DNA of 5,703 nt from the NCBI GenBank assembly GCA_013214885.1, contig JABSRS010000241.1, positions 1-5,703 of the forward strand, in the 5' to 3' direction. Below the pieces are notes generated by a model. That model had not been told where the DNA came from, did no database searches, and saw only the letters and a program-made list of their open reading frames with translations. Of the stretch, positions 1 through 5,703 are shown one piece after another; position 1 is the first letter of the stretch; every line of letters begins with the position of its first letter. The position numbers and the translations under genes are program-made. The stretch is from Gammaproteobacteria bacterium. GTDB lineage: Bacteria; Pseudomonadota; Gammaproteobacteria; Enterobacterales; Psychrobiaceae.

Positions 1-1224
1 GCGATAGACCTCTTGCATAAAACCAATAACTTTCCTGAATTTACTGGCCGTGTATGTCCAGCGCCTTGTGAGGGGGCATGTGTTCTGGGCATTAACGATG
101 ATCCAGTGACGATTAAGCTACACGAAAAATCAATTATCGACCATGCGTTCAAAGAAGGTTGGGTGGTTGCTGTGCCGCCAACGGCGCGCACGGGTAAAAA
201 CGTTGCAGTAATTGGCTCTGGCCCTGCTGGTCTTGCCGCTGCCGCGCAGCTTAATAAAGCGGGCCACATGGTTACAGTGTATGAACGCGCCGATCGAATT
301 GGTGGCTTGTTAATGTACGGCATTCCAAACATGAAGCTACAAAAAGAACTGGTGCAGCGGCGCGTCGATATTTTAGCCGAAGAAGGTATTGTGTTTGTCA
401 CTAATACTGAAGTGGGTAAAGACGTCAGTGTTGAGCAACTTGAAAGTGATTTTGATGCGGTAGTGCTATGTATTGGCGCCACGGTGCCTCGGGATCTACC
501 GGTTGCTGGTCGTGAACTAAACGGGGTTCATTTCGCAATGGACTTCCTTAAAGCGAATACCAAAAGCTTGCTTGATAGCGAGCACAAGGATGGCAACTAC
601 ATCAATGCCAAAGGCAAAAATGTCGTGGTTATCGGTGGTGGTGACACGGGAACCGATTGTATTGGTACTTCATTACGTCATCAATGTCAAAGTGCTATTC
701 AGTTAGAAATCATGCCGCGTCCACCTGAGAAGCGCGGGCAAGATAACCCATGGCCGCAATGGCCTAAGCGTTTACTGGTCGATTACGGTCAAAATGAAGC
801 GATTGCGATTCAAGGTCAAGATCCGCGTCAATACTTGGTGATGACTAAGAAAATTGAAAGTGATGGTCAAGGTAACGTTAAGGCGGTTCATACTGTCGAT
901 ATTACTTGGCAGCGTAATGACAATGGTCAAATGATCCCGCAAGAAATTGCGGGCAGTGAAAAAGTGCTTCCAGCAGACATTGTGCTAATCGCGATGGGCT
1001 TTATGGGCCCTGAAAGTGGCTTAATCGAGCAGTTTGGTCTCGAGCAAGACAATCGTTCAAACATTGCCGCACAATACGACAAGTTTGCCACTAGCAAGCC
1101 TGGTGTATTTGCCGCGGGTGATGGCCGTCGTGGTCAAAGCCTAATCGTATGGGCAATAGATGAAGGTCGTCGCTGTGCACGTGAAGTCGATACGTTCTTA
1201 ATGGGTAAGAGCTATTTGCCGTAA
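1..1224 (+). CDS. gltD: Glutamate synthase (NADPH) small subunit, 5'-truncated by the window edge
   Basis: Beta subunit of glutamate synthase (GOGAT). It takes electrons from NADPH onto FAD and passes them through iron-sulfur clusters to the large subunit GltB, which makes glutamate from glutamine and 2-oxoglutarate in the cytoplasm. The frame is open to base 1, and the four codons before the TTG at 13 fit the family, so that TTG is internal and about 65 N-terminal residues are missing compared with the roughly 470-residue family. Visible motifs in order: a CxxxCxxxC cysteine cluster at bases 55-81 within [10 protein letters not shown]; the FAD-binding GSGPAGL from base 214; the following [11 protein letters not shown]; a second dinucleotide fold GGGDTGTDC from base 634 (NADPH side); and the C-terminal FAD-contacting [13 protein letters not shown] at 1102-1140. 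The TAA is at 1222-1224. gltB is expected just upstream, outside the window. No lesions are seen. An aegA-like or other GltD paralogue is possible but less likely, because paralogues usually carry extra ferredoxin domains. Confidence 0.95.
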   Translation, partial: AIDLLHKTNNFPEFTGRVCPAPCEGACVLGINDDPVTIKLHEKSIIDHAFKEGWVVAVPPTARTGKNVAVIGSGPAGLAAAAQLNKAGHMVTVYERADRIGGLLMYGIPNMKLQKELVQRRVDILAEEGIVFVTNTEVGKDVSVEQLESDFDAVVLCIGATVPRDLPVAGRELNGVHFAMDFLKANTKSLLDSEHKDGNYINAKGKNVVVIGGGDTGTDCIGTSLRHQCQSAIQLEIMPRPPEKRGQDNPWPQWPKRLLVDYGQNEAIAIQGQDPRQYLVMTKKIESDGQGNVKAVHTVDITWQRNDNGQMIPQEIAGSEKVLPADIVLIAMGFMGPESGLIEQFGLEQDNRSNIAAQYDKFATSKPGVFAAGDGRRGQSLIVWAIDEGRRCAREVDTFLMGKSYLP

Positions 1225-1264
1225 TTGGCAAATGACTTAACAACCATGCTAAAAAAAGCAATGC

Positions 1265-1304
1265 AAAAAAGCCGTAGTTACCAAAGTGAACTACGGCTTT
1301 TTTT
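1265..1304. terminator. Bidirectional intrinsic terminator between convergent genes
   Basis: A nine-base-pair stem GCCGTAGTT (1271-1279) pairs with AACTACGGC (1289-1297) around a nine-base loop. A run of seven T follows (1298-1304) and a run of six A precedes (1265-1270), so the hairpin has a U-tract when read from either strand. It lies 46 bases after the gltD stop and 10 bases beyond the stop of the minus-strand gene ending at 1314, so it probably ends both transcripts. Confidence 0.9.
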
Positions 1305-1313
1305 GCTTGGACT

Positions 1314-1655
1314 TTAACCTAACCTGTTAGCCCAATTGCCATTATGCTCTTTGGAACAATTTTCTTCGGTGTCATAAGAAACATGATTTGACGGATTTTT
1401 TAATTTAATCCCGATGCCATTTAGCTTACTCTGAATTAAATCAGTCAAGCCTGTTTCCCCACTATTGGCGGTAAAGGTAGCCAAGTGTTGATTGGTGTCG
1501 AACACACAAATAACCTGCAAACTTTTCGGAAAATTGGCATAATTAACCAGATGAGTTAACCACTCAAAGCCGTCGATTTGTTTTAAGGCCGTTTCACAAA
1601 CATCCGTTAACGCCACTCTAAGTTGATTATCTATTTTCTTGTCTGTTTTTCGCAT
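1314..1655 (-). CDS. Conserved gammaproteobacterial protein of unknown function, 113 aa
   Basis: Intact 113-residue reading frame starting at ATG 1655-1653. I recognise the family as a conserved small protein of marine gammaproteobacteria, often labelled 'Fis family regulator' in databases; I see no helix-turn-helix here to justify that label. Visible features: a lysine-rich start (MRKTDKKIDNQ), a helical segment with DGFEWLTHLVNY at residues 28-39, a buried beta-like segment leading to FDTN (52-55), and a C-terminal SYDTEENC (93-100) followed by EHNGNWANRL, the parts I remember as best conserved. No signal peptide or membrane segment is present, so it is probably cytosolic. The ribosome-binding site is weak (AGAG, four bases before the ATG). 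It converges on gltD and shares that gene's terminator. Function unknown; I am confident that it is a real gene. Confidence 0.85.
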   Translation of the reverse strand: MRKTDKKIDNQLRVALTDVCETALKQIDGFEWLTHLVNYANFPKSLQVICVFDTNQHLATFTANSGETGLTDLIQSKLNGIGIKLKNPSNHVSYDTEENCSKEHNGNWANRLG

Positions 1656-1678
1656 ACTCTAATGGCTACTTATTTATA

Positions 1679-1780
1679 TTACTGTTTGATCCAATGATCA
1701 ATCATGCCAGAAATAACCAAAATAAAGAATAGCAACCACAAGATATTAGCCCCAGTACCATAGTCGGTGATAATATTGCT
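1679..1780 (-). CDS. Possible tiny membrane protein without a normal start codon
   Basis: On the minus strand a 33-codon frame, read from AGC at 1780 to TAA at 1681-1679, begins SNIITDYGTGANIL and runs into the hydrophobic WLLFFILVISGM, ending with a charged tail DHWIKQ. That plan (short polar N-terminus, one membrane helix, short basic tail) is typical of real small membrane proteins. It ends 23 bases before the start of the 113-residue gene, as in an operon. However, no ATG or GTG lies in frame nearby. The codon before AGC is AAG, which is one base from ATG, and the only standard alternative is a TTG inside the hydrophobic part. An AAGAG stretch lies 4-7 bases before in-frame ATT and ATC codons. 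It may be a gene with a rare start, a gene that lost its start, or chance. Confidence 0.3.
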   Translation of the reverse strand, partial: SNIITDYGTGANILWLLFFILVISGMIDHWIKQ

Positions 1781-1816
1781 CTTTTGAGGGTTATTGCAGT
1801 AACAAACGATGTGAAC

Positions 1817-1820
1817 GGAG
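1817..1820 (+). promoter_or_regulatory. Ribosome binding site of the FKBP gene
   Basis: GGAG sits seven bases before ATG 1828, which fixes this as the start. The 172 bases between the divergent genes must hold promoters for both directions; I see no clear -35/-10 pair. GATAAT at 1769-1774 is a possible -10 element for the plus strand but has no good partner upstream. Confidence 0.75.
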
Positions 1821-1827
1821 TAGTGGT

Positions 1828-2166
1828 ATGACAGAATTAAAAATAACAGACGTGGTGATTGGTGAAGGTAAAGAAGCCGTCAAAGGGGCGTTAATCTTGA
1901 CCCAATATCGTGGCTTTTTACAAGATGGTACTCAGTTCGATTCATCTTACGATCGCGGTAAGCCATTTCAGTGTGTTATTGGTACTGGACGGGTGATAAA
2001 AGGTTGGGATCAAGGCATAATGGGCATGAAGGTTGGCGGCACACGTAAACTGTTTGTCCCTGCACACCTTGCCTATGGAGAACGTAAAATCGGTCAACAT
2101 ATTGTACCTAATTCGGATCTTTCGTTCGAAATCGAATTACTCGAGGTGCTGACTCGCGACGATTAA
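1828..2166 (+). CDS. FKBP-type peptidyl-prolyl cis-trans isomerase, single domain
   Basis: Catalyses cis-trans rotation of peptide bonds before proline and so assists protein folding. The 112 residues are essentially one FKBP domain, close in size to human FKBP12. Pocket residues line up with the family: Y27, F37 and D38 in TQFDSS, F47, V56-I57 and W60 in GRVIKGWDQG, Y83 in HLAYGER, and F100 in LSFEIELLEV. The segment GMKVGGTRKLFVP before Y83 is also typical. There is no signal peptide, so it should be cytosolic, unlike the longer periplasmic FkpA type, and no SlyD-like insert or metal-binding histidine tail is present. The ATG at 1828 has a good GGAG upstream. It is apparently monocistronic: the minus-strand gene before it is divergent, and a large hairpin lies 23 bases after its stop. 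Its specific substrates cannot be told from sequence. Confidence 0.93.
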   Translation: MTELKITDVVIGEGKEAVKGALILTQYRGFLQDGTQFDSSYDRGKPFQCVIGTGRVIKGWDQGIMGMKVGGTRKLFVPAHLAYGERKIGQHIVPNSDLSFEIELLEVLTRDD

Positions 2167-2189
2167 TCTTGGTCAGGCGAACAGTAATA

Positions 2190-2223
2190 CAGCATGATTT
2201 AATTGATAAATTAAGTCATGCTG
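2190..2223. terminator. Long hairpin after the FKBP gene, possible terminator
   Basis: Bases 2190-2204 (CAGCATGATTTAATT) pair with 2209-2223 (AATTAAGTCATGCTG), giving 15 consecutive pairs with one G-U wobble and the tetraloop GATA. It begins 23 bases after the FKBP stop codon, where a terminator is expected, but no T-run follows (GGTAACAC), so it is not a classical intrinsic terminator. It could stabilise the 3' end of the mRNA or be a protein-binding palindrome. Confidence 0.45.
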
Positions 2224-2404
2224 GGTAACACTCTTAGCACGGAAAGTGTCTAGTTGTTGTGTTTAAATTGTTTGGTCGGCCATTTCTGTAATATTTTTTT
2301 AACATTCTTTCCGATGATCCTAATTAATTTTTTTTGTCAAATAATCACCAAAAGCCAATGAATATCTATATATTAGCCGTCATTATTTTTACTCAATTTA
2401 ATGT
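2224..2404. other. AT-rich intergenic stretch before the porin relic
   Basis: No convincing gene in about 180 bases. It contains T-runs at 2294-2300 and 2328-2335 and ends in very AT-rich sequence. TTGTCA at 2334-2339 resembles a -35 element, and TATATT at 2369-2374 resembles a -10 element, but they are 29 bases apart, too far to work together. There is no Shine-Dalgarno-like sequence before the start codons at 2405, 2414 or 2417. It presumably once held the porin promoter. Confidence 0.4.
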
Positions 2405-2413
2405 GTGTTTTGT

Positions 2414-3146
2414 ATGATGTTTAGATTTAATCAAATGTTAATTTTAATCTCAGTTTCATTAACATTGTTGCCTGGCGTTGCTACGGCAAACGATATTCCT
2501 TGGTCACTCGATATTACTAATGATTACTCGTTTGTTAATTCTGGTGCGATTGATCAGCATAAATCAAGCAACCGAATATTATTCGATGGGTTTTCGCCGA
2601 CGATCGCAGCATTTTAGACTTATCCAAGTCCAGTACTCAGTGTCAATTTAGTTAATAATCATCATGAAGGACATTTCGTCGGTGCTGGCATTTATGCGGG
2701 TGATCAGACTGGCTCATTTAACGACAAATTCTATATTACCGAGACGGGTTATGCGTTAGATAACGCCATGCTGAAGGTTGGCTATTGGCACCATGATGGT
2801 CAATGGCAAGTTCATCAGCAACTAGACCAGCACTTATCGCAACACTTATCTCAACGTGAAGGCACTGGCGGTCTTTATGCGATTGTTGATTATAACCTGC
2901 CGCAACATCAGCTTGCTAGTTATGTTCAATTTGGTCAGGCCGTCTCACAGGTAACCGAAATAAAGCGCCATGTCGGACTCGGTGTGGTTTATGACCAAAA
3001 ACTTGGCTTTGGGGTTTTAAAAGTCTGGTTGGGACAACAACGACCCGAAGACGCAAATGAAACAGCAATCGAGTTGTTACCACTGGCAAATTAACCAATG
3101 GCTCTGCATCAAACCGACACTGCATTGGTCAGTACTATTCGTTTGA
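2414..3146 (+). pseudogene. OprB-like carbohydrate porin, decayed
   Basis: Relic of an outer-membrane beta-barrel protein. The 5' part encodes a clear signal peptide (MFRFNQ, then a hydrophobic LILISVSLTLL, then a likely cleavage after ATA). The frame is broken by TAG at 2615-2617 and then stays open in the same frame to 3094. The downstream part has the look of the C-terminal half of OprB-family porins: FSPTIAAF and TYPSP around the stop, YITETGYAL, a KVGYWHHDGQW strand, GGLYAIVDYNLP, HVGLGVVYDQ and ETAIEL. Near base 3077 the match moves to another frame, where YHWQINQWLCIKPTLHW reads as a further barrel strand before TGA 3144-3146. Only about 240 codons remain where this family normally has about 400 or more. 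The N-terminal DYSFVNSG...LFDG segment appears to join FSPT directly (about 2585-2596), suggesting loss of the middle. ATG 2414 or 2417 is the likelier old start; 2405 is a GTG. The porin identity comes from remembered family patterns and is less certain than the broken state. Confidence 0.6.
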
Positions 3147-3173
3147 CCATTACCCTATAAATTGCCCTATAAA
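3143..3173 (+). promoter_or_regulatory. Weak candidate promoter before the chemoreceptor relic
   Basis: TTGACC (3143-3148) matches five of six bases of a sigma-70 -35 box, and TATAAA (3168-3173) resembles a -10 box. The spacer is 19 bases, longer than the optimal 17. The -10 candidate lies in the second copy of a 12-base repeat. I see no flagellar sigma-28 type promoter, which might be expected for a chemoreceptor. Confidence 0.25.
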
Positions 3174-3175
3174 TT
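3152..3175. repeat. Two-copy 12-base tandem repeat
   Basis: ACCCTATAAATT at 3152-3163 is followed directly by GCCCTATAAATT at 3164-3175, differing only in the first base. It lies between the porin relic and the chemoreceptor relic and looks like a simple slippage duplication. Confidence 0.7.
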
Positions 3176-3210
3176 ACTTACTTGTTCAAAATTTTATAAA
3201 TTATTAGTTA

Positions 3211-3215
3211 AAGGA
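3211..3215 (+). promoter_or_regulatory. Ribosome binding site of the chemoreceptor relic
   Basis: AAGGA lies seven bases before ATG 3223-3225. This shows that the chemoreceptor gene started at 3223 and not at the later in-frame ATG at 3391, and that its translation start survived the decay of the coding region. Confidence 0.7.
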
Positions 3216-3222
3216 TTATTTG

Positions 3223-5255
3223 ATGTTAACCAACTTAAAAGTTAGCCAAAAACTGACATTTGGTTTTGGTACTATGCTGATCTTAATTCTGGGTGCCAGC
3301 TTATCTGGTGATTCTGGGATTAGCTCACTGTAGCACTCTGTTTTTGTCATCAGCAGTGAAGAGGCACCGATTATTGATGCTGCCAATGAAATGGAAATTG
3401 CACTAATGACTGGCCGTAACGCCATGGAAGAATTTAAAGGTGCCACCAGTGTTATTGTTACCCAAGCTAATCAACGCGAATTAGATCGAAGCATTACTAA
3501 CTTTGAGCAGTCGGTAATCGACTTTGATCAATCTATCACAGCAATTATCGAGGACGGCACGATAAATGGGGGCGTTGTGGTATTACCTACTGATAACCCA
3601 CAACTAGCCAATGAAGTGTTGCTGGCAGACAAAGTGCATAACGATAAATTTCAACCCGCTGCCGCAGCAATGATTGTGCTGGCAATAAACTAGTTGCATC
3701 CAACGCTATGCTGATAAGAGTAATGCCCTGATATTTTCTGCCTTGGTCGATGCGACCATGGAAATTAAGGTCCAGATTTTACAATCGAGTTTGGTGATTA
3801 AATCGATTACCCAATCAAGTAACAGCAACGATGTTGAGCAGCTTAAAATAGTGTATGACGATACTATTGTTCAATTCGATGCTTTAGTCACCTCGTTACT
3901 ACATGGGGGTGAAATAGATGGCGGTCAGATCCCGCCACTGTCTAATCGTGAAGTTATTGGCTTGGTTAAGCAGTTAGATCTAGCGCACGAGAAGTTTCAA
4001 GCATCAGCAAGCAATTTAATTACTCTTCAACAAGAACTAATCGCCAATAACATTTCGGTAGCAGAGGCAATGGAGCGCTTAGACCGTATGGGTGACTTAG
4101 CGGCCAATCATTTAAATAAGATTGAGCAGATGTCGGCGACTGAAATGAATCACGCGCACATTTTGGCTTATTCAGCAAGCGAACAGGCGATAACAATTCT
4201 AATGATAACGGCGGTATTTTAAGTATTTGTTGGTGCCTTATTGGGTTGGAAAACCGCGAGATCAATTACTAAGCCGCTCGGTGGTGAGCCCGAACAAATG
4301 GAGAAAATTGCCCGAAAAATTGCACAAGGCGATCTTAGTGATACGATTAAGGTCACAGGTCAAGAGCAAGGTGCATATAAAGCGATGCTTGATATGAGCG
4401 CAATTTTGCGTCAATTAACCGGTAATATTTTTAACTCGAGTAATATGCTCTCTAGCGCTGCTGAAAGTACTGCTGCAATTAGTGAACAGACCAAAAAGGG
4501 GGTCCATAGTCAGTATCAAGAAACTGAGCAAGTCGCACCGCAATGAATCAAATGGCTAGTACGGTGCAGGATGTTGCACGTAATGGCGCAGACACATTCA
4601 AAGCAACTACGATGGCTAACGAGGAAGCCACAATGGTCATCATGTGGTACAAAAGACCATTGAAGCAATAAATATTGTGGTCGAAAAAATAGAGCATACC
4701 GCTACTGTTATCCAAGCGCTTGAAAAGAGTAGTGATGATATTGCCTCAGTATTAGATGTGATCCGTGGTATTGCCGATCAGACTAATTTACTCGCCCTAA
4801 ACGCCGCGATTGAAGCTGCTCGTGCTGGTGAGCAGGGACGCGGTTTTGCGGTAGTGGCCGATGAAGTTCGTACGTTAGCAAAACGTACTCAAAATGCGAC
4901 TCAAGATATTCAAGGGATGATTGAGATATTGCAATCAAATGCCCATAGCGCAGTCAATGAAATGCAAGATAGTGTTGAACAAACTCAGTTGTCAGTCGAA
5001 CAAGCTGGCGAAGCAGGCAAATCGTTGCAGTTAATTGAAGGTGCGATTAATCATATCAACGATATGAATATGCAAGTGGCCAGTGCGGCTGAGGAGCAGT
5101 CAGTCGTGGCAGAGCAAATTAACCAAAGCGTTACTAATATAAGCTCGATTGGTGAACAAACCGCTGCTGGTGCCGAATCAACCGCCAACGCCAGTATCGA
5201 AATTTCAAATATGGCGATTGAATTACGCGGAAAAGTCGCAGAATTTAGTGTTTAG
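3223..5255 (+). pseudogene. Methyl-accepting chemotaxis protein, broken by two stops and four frameshifts
   Basis: A membrane chemoreceptor that would signal through CheW and CheA to the flagellar motor. Order of parts: TM1 (about 3253-3310), a helical periplasmic sensor of two similar modules (3391-4050) with a helical linker, TM2 (4187-4246), HAMP (about 4256-4405, with the PLGGEP variant and KIARKIAQGDLS), and a cytoplasmic coiled coil whose hairpin tip reads [20 protein letters not shown] and then [15 protein letters not shown] (about 4773-4880). It ends EFSV and lacks the C-terminal NWETF-type methylation tether. Lesions: TAG 3331-3333 and TAA 4220-4222 in frame; single-base losses near 3685, 3701, 4538 and 4629. 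The TAG at 3691 and TGA at 4544 are consequences of the shifts. Restoring four bases gives 2037 bases, exactly 679 codons including the stop, and rebuilds family-like joins such as ANKLVAS, SQRYADKSNA, VATAMNQMAS and [12 protein letters not shown]. The ligand is unknown. As it stands, translation stops after 36 residues, inside or just past TM1. Confidence 0.9.
3391..4050 (+). other. Internally duplicated sensor domain within the chemoreceptor relic
   Basis: Two stretches of about 100 codons resemble each other. Module 1 begins MEIALM at 3391 and module 2 begins MEIKVQ at 3758. Both then have an F/Y-rich helix (VIDFDQSITAIIEDG against IVQFDALVTSLLHGG), a DG-rich turn (TINGG against EIDGG), a proline-containing loop (LPTDNPQL against PPLSNREV), and a closing helix (HNDKFQPAAAAMIVL against HEKFQASASNLITL). 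The plan recalls bimodular helical sensors such as the HBM type, but I cannot confirm the family. Confidence 0.65.
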
Positions 5256-5257
5256 CA

Positions 5258-5286
5258 TTAAAATAAGTGAGCGCAGGGACTATATT
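5258..5286 (+). promoter_or_regulatory. Candidate promoter for the RNA helicase gene
   Basis: TTAAAA (5258-5263, four of six -35 bases) and TATATT (5281-5286, five of six -10 bases) are separated by exactly 17 bases. This would give an untranslated leader of roughly 85-90 bases before ATG 5381. The candidate begins only three bases after the chemoreceptor stop codon. Confidence 0.3.
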
Positions 5287-5335
5287 TTAGATTGATTTGA
5301 GATTATTTTTAGATCGGGAGTTTACTTGCACCGAG

Positions 5336-5359
5336 GCAGTGATTAGACTGCACTTTTAT
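5336..5359 (+). terminator. Weak hairpin with T-rich tail before the helicase gene
   Basis: GCAGT (5336-5340) pairs with ACTGC (5347-5351) around the loop GATTAG, followed by ACTTTTATT. A five-pair stem is short for a terminator. It could end the chemoreceptor transcript or be a leader structure of the helicase mRNA. Confidence 0.25.
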
Positions 5360-5380
5360 TCAATTTAATTATGTTGCCCC

Positions 5381-5703
5381 ATGACTTTTTCCGATCTTAA
5401 ACTATCCCCCTCTGTGTTAGCAGCCTTGCCGTCAAAGTTGCAATCACCAACCAAAATTCAACAGTTGGCAATCCCTGCACTATTATTAAACCGCGATCTG
5501 CTGGCATTGGCACAGACGGGCAGCGGAAAGACCTTGGCATTTGGTTTACCGCTGTTAGATCTGACAAAATCACACCATCAATCTATGCAGAGCGTAGTGA
5601 TCGGCCCGACCAGAGAATTAGCGGTGCAGGGGGCCGATGCCATTAGTGAGGGGGCCAATAATATGGTCATTGGGGTGTTAACCCTTTGTGGCGGAGTCTC
5701 GCA
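5381..5703 (+). CDS. DEAD-box ATP-dependent RNA helicase, N-terminal part, cut by the right edge
   Basis: ATP-dependent RNA unwinding enzyme, probably acting in ribosome assembly or RNA turnover. The 107 visible codons hold the first half of the RecA-like domain 1: an aromatic F3 before the Q motif (FSDLKLSP), [12 protein letters not shown] as the Q motif with its glutamine, AQTGSGKT as Walker A (motif I), GPTRELAVQ as motif Ia, and TLCGG as motif Ib. The DEAD box itself lies beyond the edge. ATG 5381 is the first start after an in-frame TAA at 5366-5368, so the start is fixed even though no Shine-Dalgarno sequence is visible; an ATG at 5371 is in another frame and closes after nine codons. 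The TLCGG ending resembles DbpA and related proteins, but without the C-terminus I cannot choose between DbpA, RhlE-like and other paralogues. The frame is undamaged throughout. Confidence 0.93.
   Translation, partial: MTFSDLKLSPSVLAALPSKLQSPTKIQQLAIPALLLNRDLLALAQTGSGKTLAFGLPLLDLTKSHHQSMQSVVIGPTRELAVQGADAISEGANNMVIGVLTLCGGVS

Noticed and set aside
2916..3125. Minus-strand reading frame inside the porin relic
   Set aside because: Its composition (many R, V, P, L) is typical of an antisense shadow, it has no recognisable motif, and it overlaps recognisable sequence on the plus strand.
3216..3446. Minus-strand reading frame across the chemoreceptor start
   Set aside because: It is opposite TM1 and the first part of the sensor, including the ribosome-binding site; the hydrophobic residues mirror the plus-strand coding and no family is recognised.
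3685..3704. Programmed ribosomal frameshift
   Set aside because: I see no convincing slippery heptamer or downstream pseudoknot, and two shifts in the same direction lie within about 20 bases with further ones at 4538 and 4629, which does not look like a regulated site.
2615..4222. Stop-codon readthrough or a reassigned TAG codon
   Set aside because: Both TAG (2615, 3331) and TAA (4220) interrupt frames, single-base shifts also occur, and the intact genes in the window use ordinary stops. Decay explains all of this together; a new genetic code does not.
4020..4265. Minus-strand reading frame opposite the linker and TM2
   Set aside because: It is rich in L, P and S with no motif and is a shadow of the plus-strand chemoreceptor.
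3391..4546. Several separate small genes (3391-3693, 3743-4222, 4241-4546)
   Set aside because: They are consecutive pieces of one chemoreceptor in conserved domain order, their apparent starts lack ribosome-binding sites, and the pieces join cleanly once four bases are restored.
1..5703. CRISPR array, insertion sequence, attachment site, tRNA or rRNA
   Set aside because: I looked for regularly spaced repeats, transposase motifs with terminal inverted repeats, and tRNA-like cloverleaf ends, and saw none. The only tandem repeat is the two-copy 12-base unit at 3152-3175.

Overview
The window looks like chromosomal DNA of a marine-type gammaproteobacterium, most likely Alteromonadales and close to Shewanella or a neighbouring family. 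This rests on the style of the glutamate synthase small subunit, a 113-residue conserved gammaproteobacterial protein, a single-domain FKBP and a chemoreceptor of the kind these bacteria carry in many copies. The genus is inference; no marker gene is present to fix it.

Layout. Positions 1-1224 hold the 3' part of gltD (+), which enters from the left edge and ends before a strong hairpin terminator at about 1271-1304. Convergent to it on the minus strand is an intact gene for an uncharacterised 113-residue protein (1314-1655), possibly preceded by a tiny membrane-protein reading frame that lacks a normal start codon. A divergent FKBP-type peptidyl-prolyl isomerase (1828-2166, +) follows, then a long perfect-type hairpin and an AT-rich stretch.

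Positions 2.4-5.26 kb hold two adjacent, same-strand, broken genes. The first looks like an OprB-type carbohydrate porin: it has a signal peptide and a barrel C-terminal half, but carries an in-frame TAG, an apparent loss of its middle and a frameshift near its end. The second is a methyl-accepting chemotaxis protein whose complete domain plan can still be read (TM1, two-module helical sensor, TM2, HAMP, signalling hairpin). It is interrupted by two in-frame stops and four single-base losses. Adding back four bases gives exactly 679 codons, which supports this reconstruction.

The right edge (5381-5703) holds the first 107 codons of a DEAD-box RNA helicase that continues outside the window.

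The main biological message is local gene decay. The housekeeping genes on both sides (nitrogen assimilation, protein folding, RNA metabolism) are intact, while an outer-membrane uptake gene and a neighbouring sensor are both inactivated. I found no CRISPR array, tRNA, rRNA, insertion sequence or defence system.
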